From contig NZ_JASHIK010000003.1 in the NCBI RefSeq assembly GCF_030733745.1, positions 1 through 64,000 of the forward strand: a DNA stretch of 64,000 bases. The letters are read 5' to 3'. How positions within the stretch are numbered: position 1 is the first letter of the stretch; every line of letters starts with the position of its first letter. This document shows positions 18,683 through 26,172 of the stretch, one piece after another. A program made the position numbers and the translations under genes. The notes below the pieces were generated by a model, which ran no database searches, had not been told where the DNA came from, and worked only from the letters and a program-made list of their open reading frames with translations. This DNA comes from Stappia sp. MMSF_3263 (GTDB taxonomy: Bacteria > Pseudomonadota > Alphaproteobacteria > Rhizobiales > Stappiaceae).

Positions 18683-19528
18683 TCACACGTAGTAGGGGGA
18701 TCGCATTTCCCGGCTGGCGGCCTCGATCGCGGCGGCGTCGAAGACGCGTGTGTACAGCGCCGCATTCATCCTTGCGGCGGTCTCCGGGAAGACATTGACG
18801 GCAAAGTCCTTCGCGTTTTCAAGCGTGTCGAAGGCATCGACGCCGCCGATCGTACCGGTGTGAAGGCCGCTCAGCCAGGTCTTCGACAAGAGCCCCTTCT
18901 GCGCCCGCAGAACCGGGTTCCTGTCCTGCCAGGGCACTTGCGGGAAAGGCATGTTCACCTGCAGCTCGGTATAGACGAAGGCGCCGGGCGCGGTTGTCGG
19001 CCTTGCGCCGAAATGCGGCGAGGCAAGGTCGCGGCTCGCCTCCTGCGTTGCCGCCGCATCGAAGATCCGCGTCGTATGGGCAACGCCGAAGCCGGCGGCC
19101 TCGCGCGGGAAGTAGCCGGTGACGAAGGCTTCCGCGTTGCTGATGCTGTCGAAGGCGTAGATGCCGCCGAGCGAGTTCGTGCCGCTGCCGGCGAACCACG
19201 TCTTGTTGAGGAAGCCGGGCTGTTGGAGGATCGCCTGGTTGATCGCTTTCCAGGGCGCCTGCTCGAAGGGGACGGCGATCTGGACTTCGGTGTAGACGAA
19301 GGCTTTCGGGGTCATGGAACGGTCCTTGTCGGAAAGGGTGGTCGGTATGGTGCCGGCCATTGCTGGTGAAACGGAGAACCCGCTCGGCGCCGCAAGCAGG
19401 CCGGAACCGGCGACGACGCCCGTCAGCGCGGCGCCCTTGAGGCCGTGGACGAGGATCTGCCGGCGGCTCGGTGCCGGCGACAGTGATTGTGCCGGCGGGA
19501 TGTCGCCTGGCGCATGCGTGTCTGTCAT
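18683..19528 (-). CDS. Tat-exported protein with two YdhR-like domains
   Basis: A 281-residue protein made of an internal duplication. Residues about 70-165 (AFVYTEVQIAVPFEQAPWKA) and about 178-275 (AFVYTELQVNMPFPQVPWQD) are related dimeric alpha/beta-barrel domains of the YdhR putative monooxygenase type. The first 60 residues contain SRRQILVHGLKGAAL, a twin-arginine signal, then a hydrophobic stretch ending near PAMAGT, so export to the periplasm is likely. The ATG at 19528 has a GGAG site. An internal ATG at 19315, behind AAGGA, could give a cytosolic form. It is divergent from a TetR regulator across three identical-type operators. Confidence 0.82.
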   Translation of the reverse strand: MTDTHAPGDIPPAQSLSPAPSRRQILVHGLKGAALTGVVAGSGLLAAPSGFSVSPAMAGTIPTTLSDKDRSMTPKAFVYTEVQIAVPFEQAPWKAINQAILQQPGFLNKTWFAGSGTNSLGGIYAFDSISNAEAFVTGYFPREAAGFGVAHTTRIFDAAATQEASRDLASPHFGARPTTAPGAFVYTELQVNMPFPQVPWQDRNPVLRAQKGLLSKTWLSGLHTGTIGGVDAFDTLENAKDFAVNVFPETAARMNAALYTRVFDAAAIEAASREMRSPYYV

Positions 19529-19588
19529 GAAGGTCTCCTGTGCGGCAACGCGACCCGGATCGCATTGCCGTCATGGGATAAATGGAAT

Positions 19589-19658
19589 ATAACGATCGTT
19601 ATGAGTGATGTTGCATAACGGTCGTTATTTCGTCAATCAAAAATATAACGATCGTTAT
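19589..19658. promoter_or_regulatory. Three copies of the palindrome ATAACGNTCGTTAT (TetR operators)
   Basis: Three 14-bp palindromes stand in the divergent gap: ATAACGATCGTTAT at 19589-19602, ATAACGGTCGTTAT at 19615-19628 and ATAACGATCGTTAT at 19645-19658. Their centres are 26 and 30 bp apart. The third extends to a 16-bp perfect palindrome (19644-19659). Such repeats in front of a TetR gene are almost certainly the binding sites of its product, giving autorepression and control of the YdhR-type gene. Confidence 0.85.
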
Positions 19659-19676
19659 ATGAATGGGTGCACGCAG

Positions 19677-20267
19677 ATGTCTGACAGGGACCCCAAGGGG
19701 CGGAAGAAGCAGGAAACCCGGGCGCTGGTGCTCGAGGCGGCGGAGCGCGGCTTCAAGCAGCACGGCTATGCCGGGGTCGGCGTCGACGGCATCGCCCGCG
19801 AGGCGGGCGTCACCTCGGGGGCTTTCTATGCCCATTTCGGGTCGAAGACCGGGGCCTTCCAGAAGGCGCTCGAGGCTGGCCTGGACGCGACCCTCGCCCG
19901 CTTGCCGGAGTTCCGCGAGGAACATGGCGCGAACTGGCCGGCGGCCTTCGCCGACTACTATCTGGGTTCCGCCCATCGCGCCGATCTGGCCTGCGGCTGC
20001 GCCATGGCGGCGCTTTCCGGCGAGGTGATGCGCGGCACGGACGAGAACCGGGCGACCTATCGGGAGCGCATGGGACGGATCGCGGGGATTGTCGCGGCCG
20101 GCCTTGAAGGGGAGCGCGATGCCGAAGCCCGGGCCTGGGGCTTCCTGTCGATCCTGATCGGCGGTCTCACCGTCATCCGGGCGATGCCGGACGGACCGCA
20201 GGCCGATGCGGTCGCGGGAAACGTCCGGCAGATGGCGCTGGCGGTTGCCGGCCCGGCCCGGCCGTGA
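19677..20267 (+). CDS. TetR/AcrR-family regulator
   Basis: A 196-residue TetR repressor. The N-terminal helix-turn-helix is GVDGIAREAGVTSGAFYAHFGSKTGAF, followed by an all-helical ligand domain with CGCAMAALSGEV, close to the YxiF/AcrR-like subgroup that often senses electrophiles. The ATG at 19677 is chosen because it places the HTH at the normal distance from the N-terminus. In-frame starts at 19605 (GTG), 19608 and 19659 would translate through the operator palindromes. The CGC cysteine pair in the sensor domain could be redox- or electrophile-responsive; this is inference. Confidence 0.88.
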   Translation: MSDRDPKGRKKQETRALVLEAAERGFKQHGYAGVGVDGIAREAGVTSGAFYAHFGSKTGAFQKALEAGLDATLARLPEFREEHGANWPAAFADYYLGSAHRADLACGCAMAALSGEVMRGTDENRATYRERMGRIAGIVAAGLEGERDAEARAWGFLSILIGGLTVIRAMPDGPQADAVAGNVRQMALAVAGPARP

Positions 20268-20429
20268 ATCATAAATGCTGCAATTTCGAAAAAGAATCGA
20301 ACAAGTTTTCGCAAATTCTGGTCGTGAATTGTCAAAATTGTACCGGAATCGGCGGAAACTTTGCCCACTTTCAGGGCTTGGAGGGAGACCCCGTCCGGGC
20401 GATAAACCCCCACCTGCCACGCGCGCCGG

Positions 20430-21953
20430 ATGAGAACCATGGATGAACCGACAGGGACGAATGGCGGTGTGCGGGGCGCGCAGGGCGCGGGCGTATGCCC
20501 GGTTCACCCTGCGCCTGTGCCCGCGACCGCCGGCGGTCCGCCGACCGATATCCCCCTCGCCGAAGGGCAGGCGGCGGTTGCCGGTGACGGCTATGTGCCG
20601 CCCTATCCGTTCCGCCATGTGAAGGCGCTGCCGGTCTACCGGCTGCTGGGGCTTGCCCGGCGCAGCTTTCTCTCGGTCTGGCCGGCCTCGGCCTTTGCCA
20701 GGCCCTGGCTGAGGATCGCGGTCCTGCGCAAGCAGATCTTCGTCTGCAACAGCCCGGAAACCGTGCAGGAGGCCTTTGTGCGCAAGCACGAGACCTTCCA
20801 GCGCAAGAGCGCCCAGATGCGCCACGCGCTCGAGCCCCTGCTCGGCGACGGCCTGTTCGTCTCCGACGGCGAGACCTGGCGCCGCCGCCGCCAGGTGGTC
20901 GCCCCGATCATCCATTCCTCGAAAGTGCGCGAGTTCTTCCCGGTGATGGTGGAAACGGTGGCCGAGCGGCGCAGTGCCTGGGCGGCGGCGGGCGAGGGCG
21001 CACCTGTCGATGCCTTGCAGGAAATGGCGCATCTGACCGCGGAAATCATCTGCCGCACCATCTTCGGCAGCGCGCTCGGGCGCGACTATGCCGCCGAGGT
21101 GGTCGAGAGCTTTTCCGACTACCAGCGCCATATCGACCAGATCGACCTTCTCTCCCTGCTCGGCTTGCCCGACTGGCTGCCGCGCCGGCGCGGCCGGGCG
21201 ATCCGCCGCTCGGTGGCGCGCATCGACAAGGTGCTCGACGAGGTCATCTCGCGCTATCAGCAGAAGAGTCGCGACGGCGAGACCTCGGTGATCGGCGGGC
21301 TGCTCGATGCCCGCGACGAGGACGGGCAGCCGCTGTCGCGCGAGGCGATCCGCAACGAGGCGGCCGTGATCTTCATGGCCGGCCACGAGACGACGGCCAA
21401 CACGCTCGCATGGGCCTGGTTCCTGCTGTCGCAGGCGCCCGCCGCCCGCCATGCCCTGCACGCGGAGCTCGATCAGGTGCTCGGCGGGCGGATGCCCGGT
21501 TTCGACGACATCGCCCGGCTGCCCTATGCCCGCGCCGTCATCGAGGAGACCCTGCGGCTCTACCCGCCGGTGCCGATTCTTGCCCGCGAGGCGCTCGCCG
21601 ACGGGACGGTCGGCGGGATGGCGACGCCGAAGGGTTCGATCGTCATGGTCGTCCCCTGGCTGCTGCACCGCAATCCCGAGCTCTGGCAGCGGCCCGATCA
21701 TTTCGAGCCGGAACGTTTTCTCGGTGGCGCCCGTGGCGGCCAGTCGAAATTCGCCTATGTTCCCTTCGCCATAGGCCCGCGCATCTGCGCCGGCCTTGCC
21801 TTCGGCATGACGGAATCGATCCTGTCGCTCGCAATGCTCGCCCAGGCCTTCGACCTGAAGCTCGAGGACGGCGTCGACATCCAGCCGGTCTGCCGGCTGA
21901 CGCTGCGGCCCGGTGACAGGCTGCCGATGCGGCTCGTTCCGCGCTCCTCGTGA
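20430..21953 (+). CDS. Cytochrome P450
   Basis: A 507-residue soluble P450. The I-helix has AGHETTAN, the K-helix ETLRLYPPVP, and the heme loop FAIGPRICAG with Cys453 as the thiolate ligand. The first ~55 residues are rich in glycine and proline and precede the usual P450 start, an unusual extension. ATGs at 20430 and 20439 both work; neither has a strong ribosome site. The redox partner is not in the window. The gene overlaps the following acyltransferase by a GTGA junction, so the two proteins are made together. The substrate is unknown; a lipid is plausible from the partner. Confidence 0.9.
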   Translation: MRTMDEPTGTNGGVRGAQGAGVCPVHPAPVPATAGGPPTDIPLAEGQAAVAGDGYVPPYPFRHVKALPVYRLLGLARRSFLSVWPASAFARPWLRIAVLRKQIFVCNSPETVQEAFVRKHETFQRKSAQMRHALEPLLGDGLFVSDGETWRRRRQVVAPIIHSSKVREFFPVMVETVAERRSAWAAAGEGAPVDALQEMAHLTAEIICRTIFGSALGRDYAAEVVESFSDYQRHIDQIDLLSLLGLPDWLPRRRGRAIRRSVARIDKVLDEVISRYQQKSRDGETSVIGGLLDARDEDGQPLSREAIRNEAAVIFMAGHETTANTLAWAWFLLSQAPAARHALHAELDQVLGGRMPGFDDIARLPYARAVIEETLRLYPPVPILAREALADGTVGGMATPKGSIVMVVPWLLHRNPELWQRPDHFEPERFLGGARGGQSKFAYVPFAIGPRICAGLAFGMTESILSLAMLAQAFDLKLEDGVDIQPVCRLTLRPGDRLPMRLVPRSS

Positions 21954-22966
21954 GTGCGGTTCGCGGCCGTCGCCGCATTCCGCCGGTCGCCTTCGGGGAG
22001 ACCTGCGCGCCGAAACTCGCGCCGGTATCTCCGGCGGGCCGCTTGCGGGCGTGGCTGCGCGATCTTCTCAAGCAGGCCCTGCACGAGATCCTGCGTCGGC
22101 TGCCGGTCGGCCTCGCTCCGCGCCTGGGGCGGCTGCTCGCTCCGCTCGTGCAGCGGAGGAACGGCAGCCGCATCTTTGCCCGTCGCATCGCCTGGAACCT
22201 TGCCCGTCTGCACGCGCGAGCGCCGCTGTCGGAGGCTGGTCACGCGGCCGCGCTTGGCCGCTGGTGGAAGGGAGCCAGTGCGGTCTTTGCCGAATACGCG
22301 ACGGTGGAACGGCTCCGGGATGCCGGCCGGGTGGACATCGACGACCCGGAGGGCACCATTGCTGCGCTTCCCGCCGATGGCCCGGTGATCTTCGCCTGCA
22401 TTCACCTGGGGCCTTTCGAACTCTGCTTCGAGACGATCCTCAACGGGCTTGGCCGCGAGGCTGTCGGCACCTGGCAGCCGGAACCGTCGAACGCCTCCAA
22501 CGCCATTCTCGCCCGGTTGCGGGCCCGCTACGGGCTCTTTGCCTTCCCGCCGGGACAGCGCTCCGCCCGTCACCTGCACAAGATGGCGGTCGCTGAAGGT
22601 TTCGACGCGATCCTCTTCGTCGACGAGGTCCGCGACCGGCAGGTTCACCTGCCCGCCTTCGGCCGCAACCTGCCGGCGCGCGGCAATGCGGTGACGGCGG
22701 TGAAGCTGGCCCTGAGGACGGGCGCCCCGCTCGTGCCGGTCCATCTCCTGCGCACCGGGACGGCCCACTACCGGTTCGTCGTCGGCGCGCCCCTCGTCGT
22801 CGAGCGGGAGGGAGAGGAAGGTCATTCGGTTCCAGATGGCGTGGCAGCGCTCGACCGGCATTTCGACCCGCTCGTGCGCGCTCATGTCGAGCAGTGGTAC
22901 ATGCTGCCCGAATTGCGGCTGCCGGGGTTTGTCGCCCGTCCGCAGGACGATGCGGCAGCTCAGTAG
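21950..22966 (+). CDS. LpxL/HtrB-type (LABLAT) lipid acyltransferase
   Basis: A 338-residue acyltransferase of the lipid A late-acyltransferase superfamily. HLGPFE (His152 to Glu157) is the H-x4-D/E catalytic motif, followed by GQRSARHLHK and a LFVDEVRDRQVHLPAFGRNL block. The GTG start at 21950 overlaps the TGA of the P450 gene, a classic coupling junction. Its lack of an N-terminal membrane anchor and its link to a P450 make lipid A acylation less likely than acyl transfer to another lipid or a secondary metabolite. Its 3' end overlaps the convergent TRAP permease gene by 7 bp. Confidence 0.83.
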   Translation: MSAVRGRRRIPPVAFGETCAPKLAPVSPAGRLRAWLRDLLKQALHEILRRLPVGLAPRLGRLLAPLVQRRNGSRIFARRIAWNLARLHARAPLSEAGHAAALGRWWKGASAVFAEYATVERLRDAGRVDIDDPEGTIAALPADGPVIFACIHLGPFELCFETILNGLGREAVGTWQPEPSNASNAILARLRARYGLFAFPPGQRSARHLHKMAVAEGFDAILFVDEVRDRQVHLPAFGRNLPARGNAVTAVKLALRTGAPLVPVHLLRTGTAHYRFVVGAPLVVEREGEEGHSVPDGVAALDRHFDPLVRAHVEQWYMLPELRLPGFVARPQDDAAAQ

Positions 22967-24282
22967 AGCAGCCGCACCAGGAACAGGGTCAGGCCGGGGA
23001 AGAGCACCAGGATCGCCACCCGCACGATGTCGCTGGCAATGAAGGGCACCACGCCCCTGAAGGTCTGCGACAGCGGCACGTCGGGCGCCATCGAGTTGAT
23101 GACGAAGAGATTCATGCCCACCGGCGGGGTGATCAGCCCGACCTCGACGACGATCAACACGATGATGCCGAACCACAGAGCGAACTCTTCCGGCGGCAGC
23201 CCGAAATCCAGAACCGAGACGATCGGGAAGAAGATCGGAATGGTCAGCAGGATCATCGAGAGCGAATCCATGATGCAGCCGAAGATCAGATAGCAGACCA
23301 GGATCAGCACCAGCACCGTCCAGGGATTGAGGCCGAGATCGACGACGAAAGCGGCTGACTGCTGGGGCAATTGCGAGAAGGCGAGGAAACCGTTGTAGAC
23401 GCTGGCGCCGAGCACGATGAAGAAGATCATGCCGGTGGCGCTGGCCGTGGACAGGAAGGAGTCCACCAGGCCCTTGCGGTCGAGCCCGCCATTGAGGAGG
23501 GCGACGATGCCGGTGCCGGCGGCGCCCACCGCCGCCCCTTCCGTCGGCGTGAAGATGCCGGAATAGATGCCGCCGATGACCACGATGAAGATGATCATCA
23601 CGGGCCATACGGCGATCAGGGCCGCGCCCCGTTCGGCCCAGCTCGCCTTCTCCTGGCTGCCGGCGCTTTCGGGCCGGAAACGCACATAGAGCGACACGGT
23701 CAGCATGTATCCGGCGGCGGCGAGAATGCCGGGAATGAAGGCCGCCATGAACAGCTTGGCGATGTTCTGCTCGGTCAGGATGGCGTAGATAACCAGCACC
23801 ACGGAGGGCGGAATGAGGATGCCCAGCGTGCCGCCGGCGGCAAGGCAGGCGGTCGACAGCGCGCCGGAATAGCCGCAGCGGCGCATCTCGGGAAGCGCCA
23901 CCTGGCCCATGGTCGCGGCGGTGGCAAGCGACGATCCGCAGATCGCGCCGAAGCCGCCGCAGGCGGCGACGGCTGCCATGGCGACGCCGCCGCGCCTGTG
24001 TCCGACGAGCGTCTCGGCCGCCTTGAACAGGGCGCGCGACATGCCCCCGCGGGTGGCAAACTGACCCATCAGCAGGAACAGCGGCACGATGGACAGCGAG
24101 TAGTTGGAAAAGGTGCTGTAGACCAGTGACTTGAGCTGGGCGAGGATCGGCACGGTCGAGCCCGTGACGAGGCTCGTTCCGGCCACGCCGACAAGGAACA
24201 TCGCAAGGCCGATGGGCATGCGCGCGAAGATCAGCGCCAGCAGGATCGGGATCGACCACAGCCCGTATTCGAGGGACGTCAC
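22960..24282 (-). CDS. dctM: TRAP transporter large permease (DctM)
   Basis: A 440-residue inner-membrane protein with about a dozen hydrophobic helices. Blocks such as PLFLLMGQFATRGGMSRALF, ICGSSLATAATMGQVALPEMRR, GILIPPSVVLVIYAILTEQ and FTPTEGAAVGA are diagnostic of DctM. It uses the ion gradient to import the ligand delivered by the periplasmic binding protein. It follows the small permease gene by 6 bp. The set is divergent from a sulfatase-like gene, so the ligand may be that enzyme's product or substrate. Confidence 0.95.
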   Translation of the reverse strand: MTSLEYGLWSIPILLALIFARMPIGLAMFLVGVAGTSLVTGSTVPILAQLKSLVYSTFSNYSLSIVPLFLLMGQFATRGGMSRALFKAAETLVGHRRGGVAMAAVAACGGFGAICGSSLATAATMGQVALPEMRRCGYSGALSTACLAAGGTLGILIPPSVVLVIYAILTEQNIAKLFMAAFIPGILAAAGYMLTVSLYVRFRPESAGSQEKASWAERGAALIAVWPVMIIFIVVIGGIYSGIFTPTEGAAVGAAGTGIVALLNGGLDRKGLVDSFLSTASATGMIFFIVLGASVYNGFLAFSQLPQQSAAFVVDLGLNPWTVLVLILVCYLIFGCIMDSLSMILLTIPIFFPIVSVLDFGLPPEEFALWFGIIVLIVVEVGLITPPVGMNLFVINSMAPDVPLSQTFRGVVPFIASDIVRVAILVLFPGLTLFLVRLLY

Positions 24283-24288
24283 GTCTGT

Positions 24289-24813
24289 CTACTCCTGGCG
24301 CGGGGCGGCGCTTGGCCGGGCGAGGGTTTCATCGAGACTGCGCCAGACGGTATAGGCGCTGACGATGATCGCGAAAACGGCACCGGCCATGGCCGCCGCG
24401 TAAGGCCACCAGAGCGGAAATTGCAGGATGAACGTGGTCTCGCCATAAGCTTTCTTGTCGAGAAGGCCAAGCCAGAGCCGCCAGCAGATGAGCGCGCAGA
24501 CGGCGGTCATCAGGAGGTTGGAGACGACGTCGACCGCCGCATTGGCGCGCGGCCCGAAGCGGGCGAGAAACAGGTCGACGGTCACATGGCCGCGACGCAA
24601 CTGGCACCATGGCAGGAAGGCGAAAATGGCAAAGGCCGTGCCGGCCTCGACCAGCTCGTAATCGCCGGGGATGGGGCCGAGACCGGCCCAGTTGAGGGCA
24701 CGCCCGGAGATAGAGATCACCGTGGTGGCCGTCAACGCGACAAGCACAGCGCCGCCCGCGATGGCAAGGGCGGCGGCGAGCCGCTCGAGCACGCGTTCGA
24801 TGGTTTGACGCAC
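24289..24813 (-). CDS. dctQ: TRAP transporter small permease (DctQ)
   Basis: A 174-residue four-helix membrane protein. The conserved CQLRRGHVTVDLF block identifies the DctQ family. The GTG at 24813 is preferred because a GGAGGGAGAGG stretch lies 8 bp ahead of it. A longer frame upstream encodes only arginine-rich junk. It works with the DctM protein encoded 6 bp downstream. A hairpin with a short T-run lies between the binding-protein gene and this start. Confidence 0.92.
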   Translation of the reverse strand: MRQTIERVLERLAAALAIAGGAVLVALTATTVISISGRALNWAGLGPIPGDYELVEAGTAFAIFAFLPWCQLRRGHVTVDLFLARFGPRANAAVDVVSNLLMTAVCALICWRLWLGLLDKKAYGETTFILQFPLWWPYAAAMAGAVFAIIVSAYTVWRSLDETLARPSAAPRQE

Positions 24814-24857
24814 CTGGTTGACCTCTCCCTCCGCCGCCGGCCGGCAACCCTGTCCGG

Positions 24858-24885
24858 AAAACCGGCCCGCAGTGACGCGGGCCGG
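24858..24885 (-). terminator. Hairpin with T-run between dctP and dctQ (partial terminator)
   Basis: On the minus strand CCGGCCCGC, a 6-nt loop and GCGGGCCGG form a perfect 9-bp stem (24862-24885), followed at once by TTTT (24861-24858). This is an intrinsic terminator shape inside the operon. It probably lets most transcripts stop after dctP, giving the excess of binding protein over permease that TRAP systems need. Confidence 0.65.
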
Positions 24886-24923
24886 CGGTCTGCCGGGCGC
24901 GGGCGGCTTGCTGCCCGACTGTC

Positions 24924-25961
24924 TTACTTGCCGGCTTCGGCGGCGACAAGCGCGCGCGAATCCTCGACCAGCGCGGCGCCGTCGACGCCCTTGCCGTTCA
25001 TCTCGACGATCCATTCGGCCACGATCGGATCGGCCGCGGCCTTCCAGCGGGCGGTTTCGGTCGGATCCAGCGTGATGATCTTGTTGCCGCTGGCTTCCGC
25101 CTTGGCGCGGCCGATCTTGTCGACCTCATCCATCGCACGACCGAACATGCCGGCCGTCTCGATGCCGGAATTGGCGTCGATGATCGCCTTCAGGTCGTCG
25201 GGCAGCTTGTCGTAGCTTGCCTGGTTCATGGCGAAAACGAAGGTCGCTGTGTAGAGACCGCGCGGATCGTCGAAGCCGGTATGGGTGTTGACCAGTTCGG
25301 TCAGCTTCAGCGGAAGCGTGACTTCCCAAGGCACCACGGCACCATCGATAACCCCTTTGGAGATCGCCTCCGGTACCGCCGGCACCGGCATGCCGATGGC
25401 GGTTGCGCCGAGCTTTTCCAGCAGCTTGGTGACGATGCGTGTCGGCCCGCGCAGCTTCAGGCCGTTCATGTCCTCCAGCTTGCCGACGCCCTCGCCCTTG
25501 ACGTGCAGAAGGCCGGGCCCGTGCACATGCAGGGCGATCGGCTTCACGCCTTCGAACTCGTCCATGGCGTGTTCGGTGACGAAGGCATGGAAGGCGCGCG
25601 AGGTGGCTTCGCCGCCGGCGCCCAGGAAAGGCAGCTCGAAGGCTTCGGTCTTGGGGAAGCGGCCGGGCGTGTAGCCGAGCACGGTCCAGACGATGTCGAC
25701 AACCCCGTCCTTGGCCTGGTCATAGAGCGAGGGCGGGGCGCCGCCGAGCTGCATCGAGGGATAGTGCTCGACCTTGATGCGTCCGCCCGACTGGGCCTCG
25801 ACCGCCTCGATCCATGGCGTGATCGCCTTGGCCGGGATGGCCGCCTGCATCGGCAGCATCTGGTGCACGCGCAGGGTCACGTCCTGCGCCTGCGCCGACA
25901 TGCCGGCGAGCGCGGCGATGGCGGTCGCGGCCACCATCGTCGTCATGAATTTTCCGATCAT
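24924..25961 (-). CDS. dctP: TRAP transporter substrate-binding protein (DctP)
   Basis: A 345-residue periplasmic binding protein. The signal peptide spans about residues 1-25 (cleavage near SAQAQD). The mature part has the TRAP pattern: KVEHYPSMQLGGAPPSLYDQ, LKLRGPTRIVTKLLEKLGA with the arginine that normally binds a substrate carboxylate, and VPWEVTLP. The ATG at 25961 follows GGAGGAG. The arginine suggests an organic acid ligand, which need not exclude a sulfated or phosphonylated acid. It is first in the operon and divergent from the sulfatase-like gene across about 211 bp. Confidence 0.93.
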   Translation of the reverse strand: MIGKFMTTMVAATAIAALAGMSAQAQDVTLRVHQMLPMQAAIPAKAITPWIEAVEAQSGGRIKVEHYPSMQLGGAPPSLYDQAKDGVVDIVWTVLGYTPGRFPKTEAFELPFLGAGGEATSRAFHAFVTEHAMDEFEGVKPIALHVHGPGLLHVKGEGVGKLEDMNGLKLRGPTRIVTKLLEKLGATAIGMPVPAVPEAISKGVIDGAVVPWEVTLPLKLTELVNTHTGFDDPRGLYTATFVFAMNQASYDKLPDDLKAIIDANSGIETAGMFGRAMDEVDKIGRAKAEASGNKIITLDPTETARWKAAADPIVAEWIVEMNGKGVDGAALVEDSRALVAAEAGK

Positions 25962-26172
25962 TGTGTCTCCTCCCACGGCTTCGGACCCGCGCCCGCCGAT
26001 GGGACAGTGCGACGGGATCTCGAATACAGAAGGATGGGCCATGCAAATGGTAATGTAAAATGAGATTTGAGCCGCTTTGTATAACCGGACGTCGGGGAAT
26101 TTTGCCTTCGCGGCGTGTTTCCCGCTTGCCGGGCAGGCCGGCAGACCGGATCAATTGCCGCCCGTGGACCGC

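Noticed and set aside
19605-19676. Earlier starts (GTG 19605, ATG 19608, ATG 19659) for the TetR gene
   Set aside because: They would translate through the operator palindromes and put an atypical tail before the HTH; ATG 19677 fits better.
19599-21701. 700-residue minus-strand frame opposite the TetR and P450 genes
   Set aside because: It spans two well-supported opposite genes and an intergenic region and has no recognisable domain.
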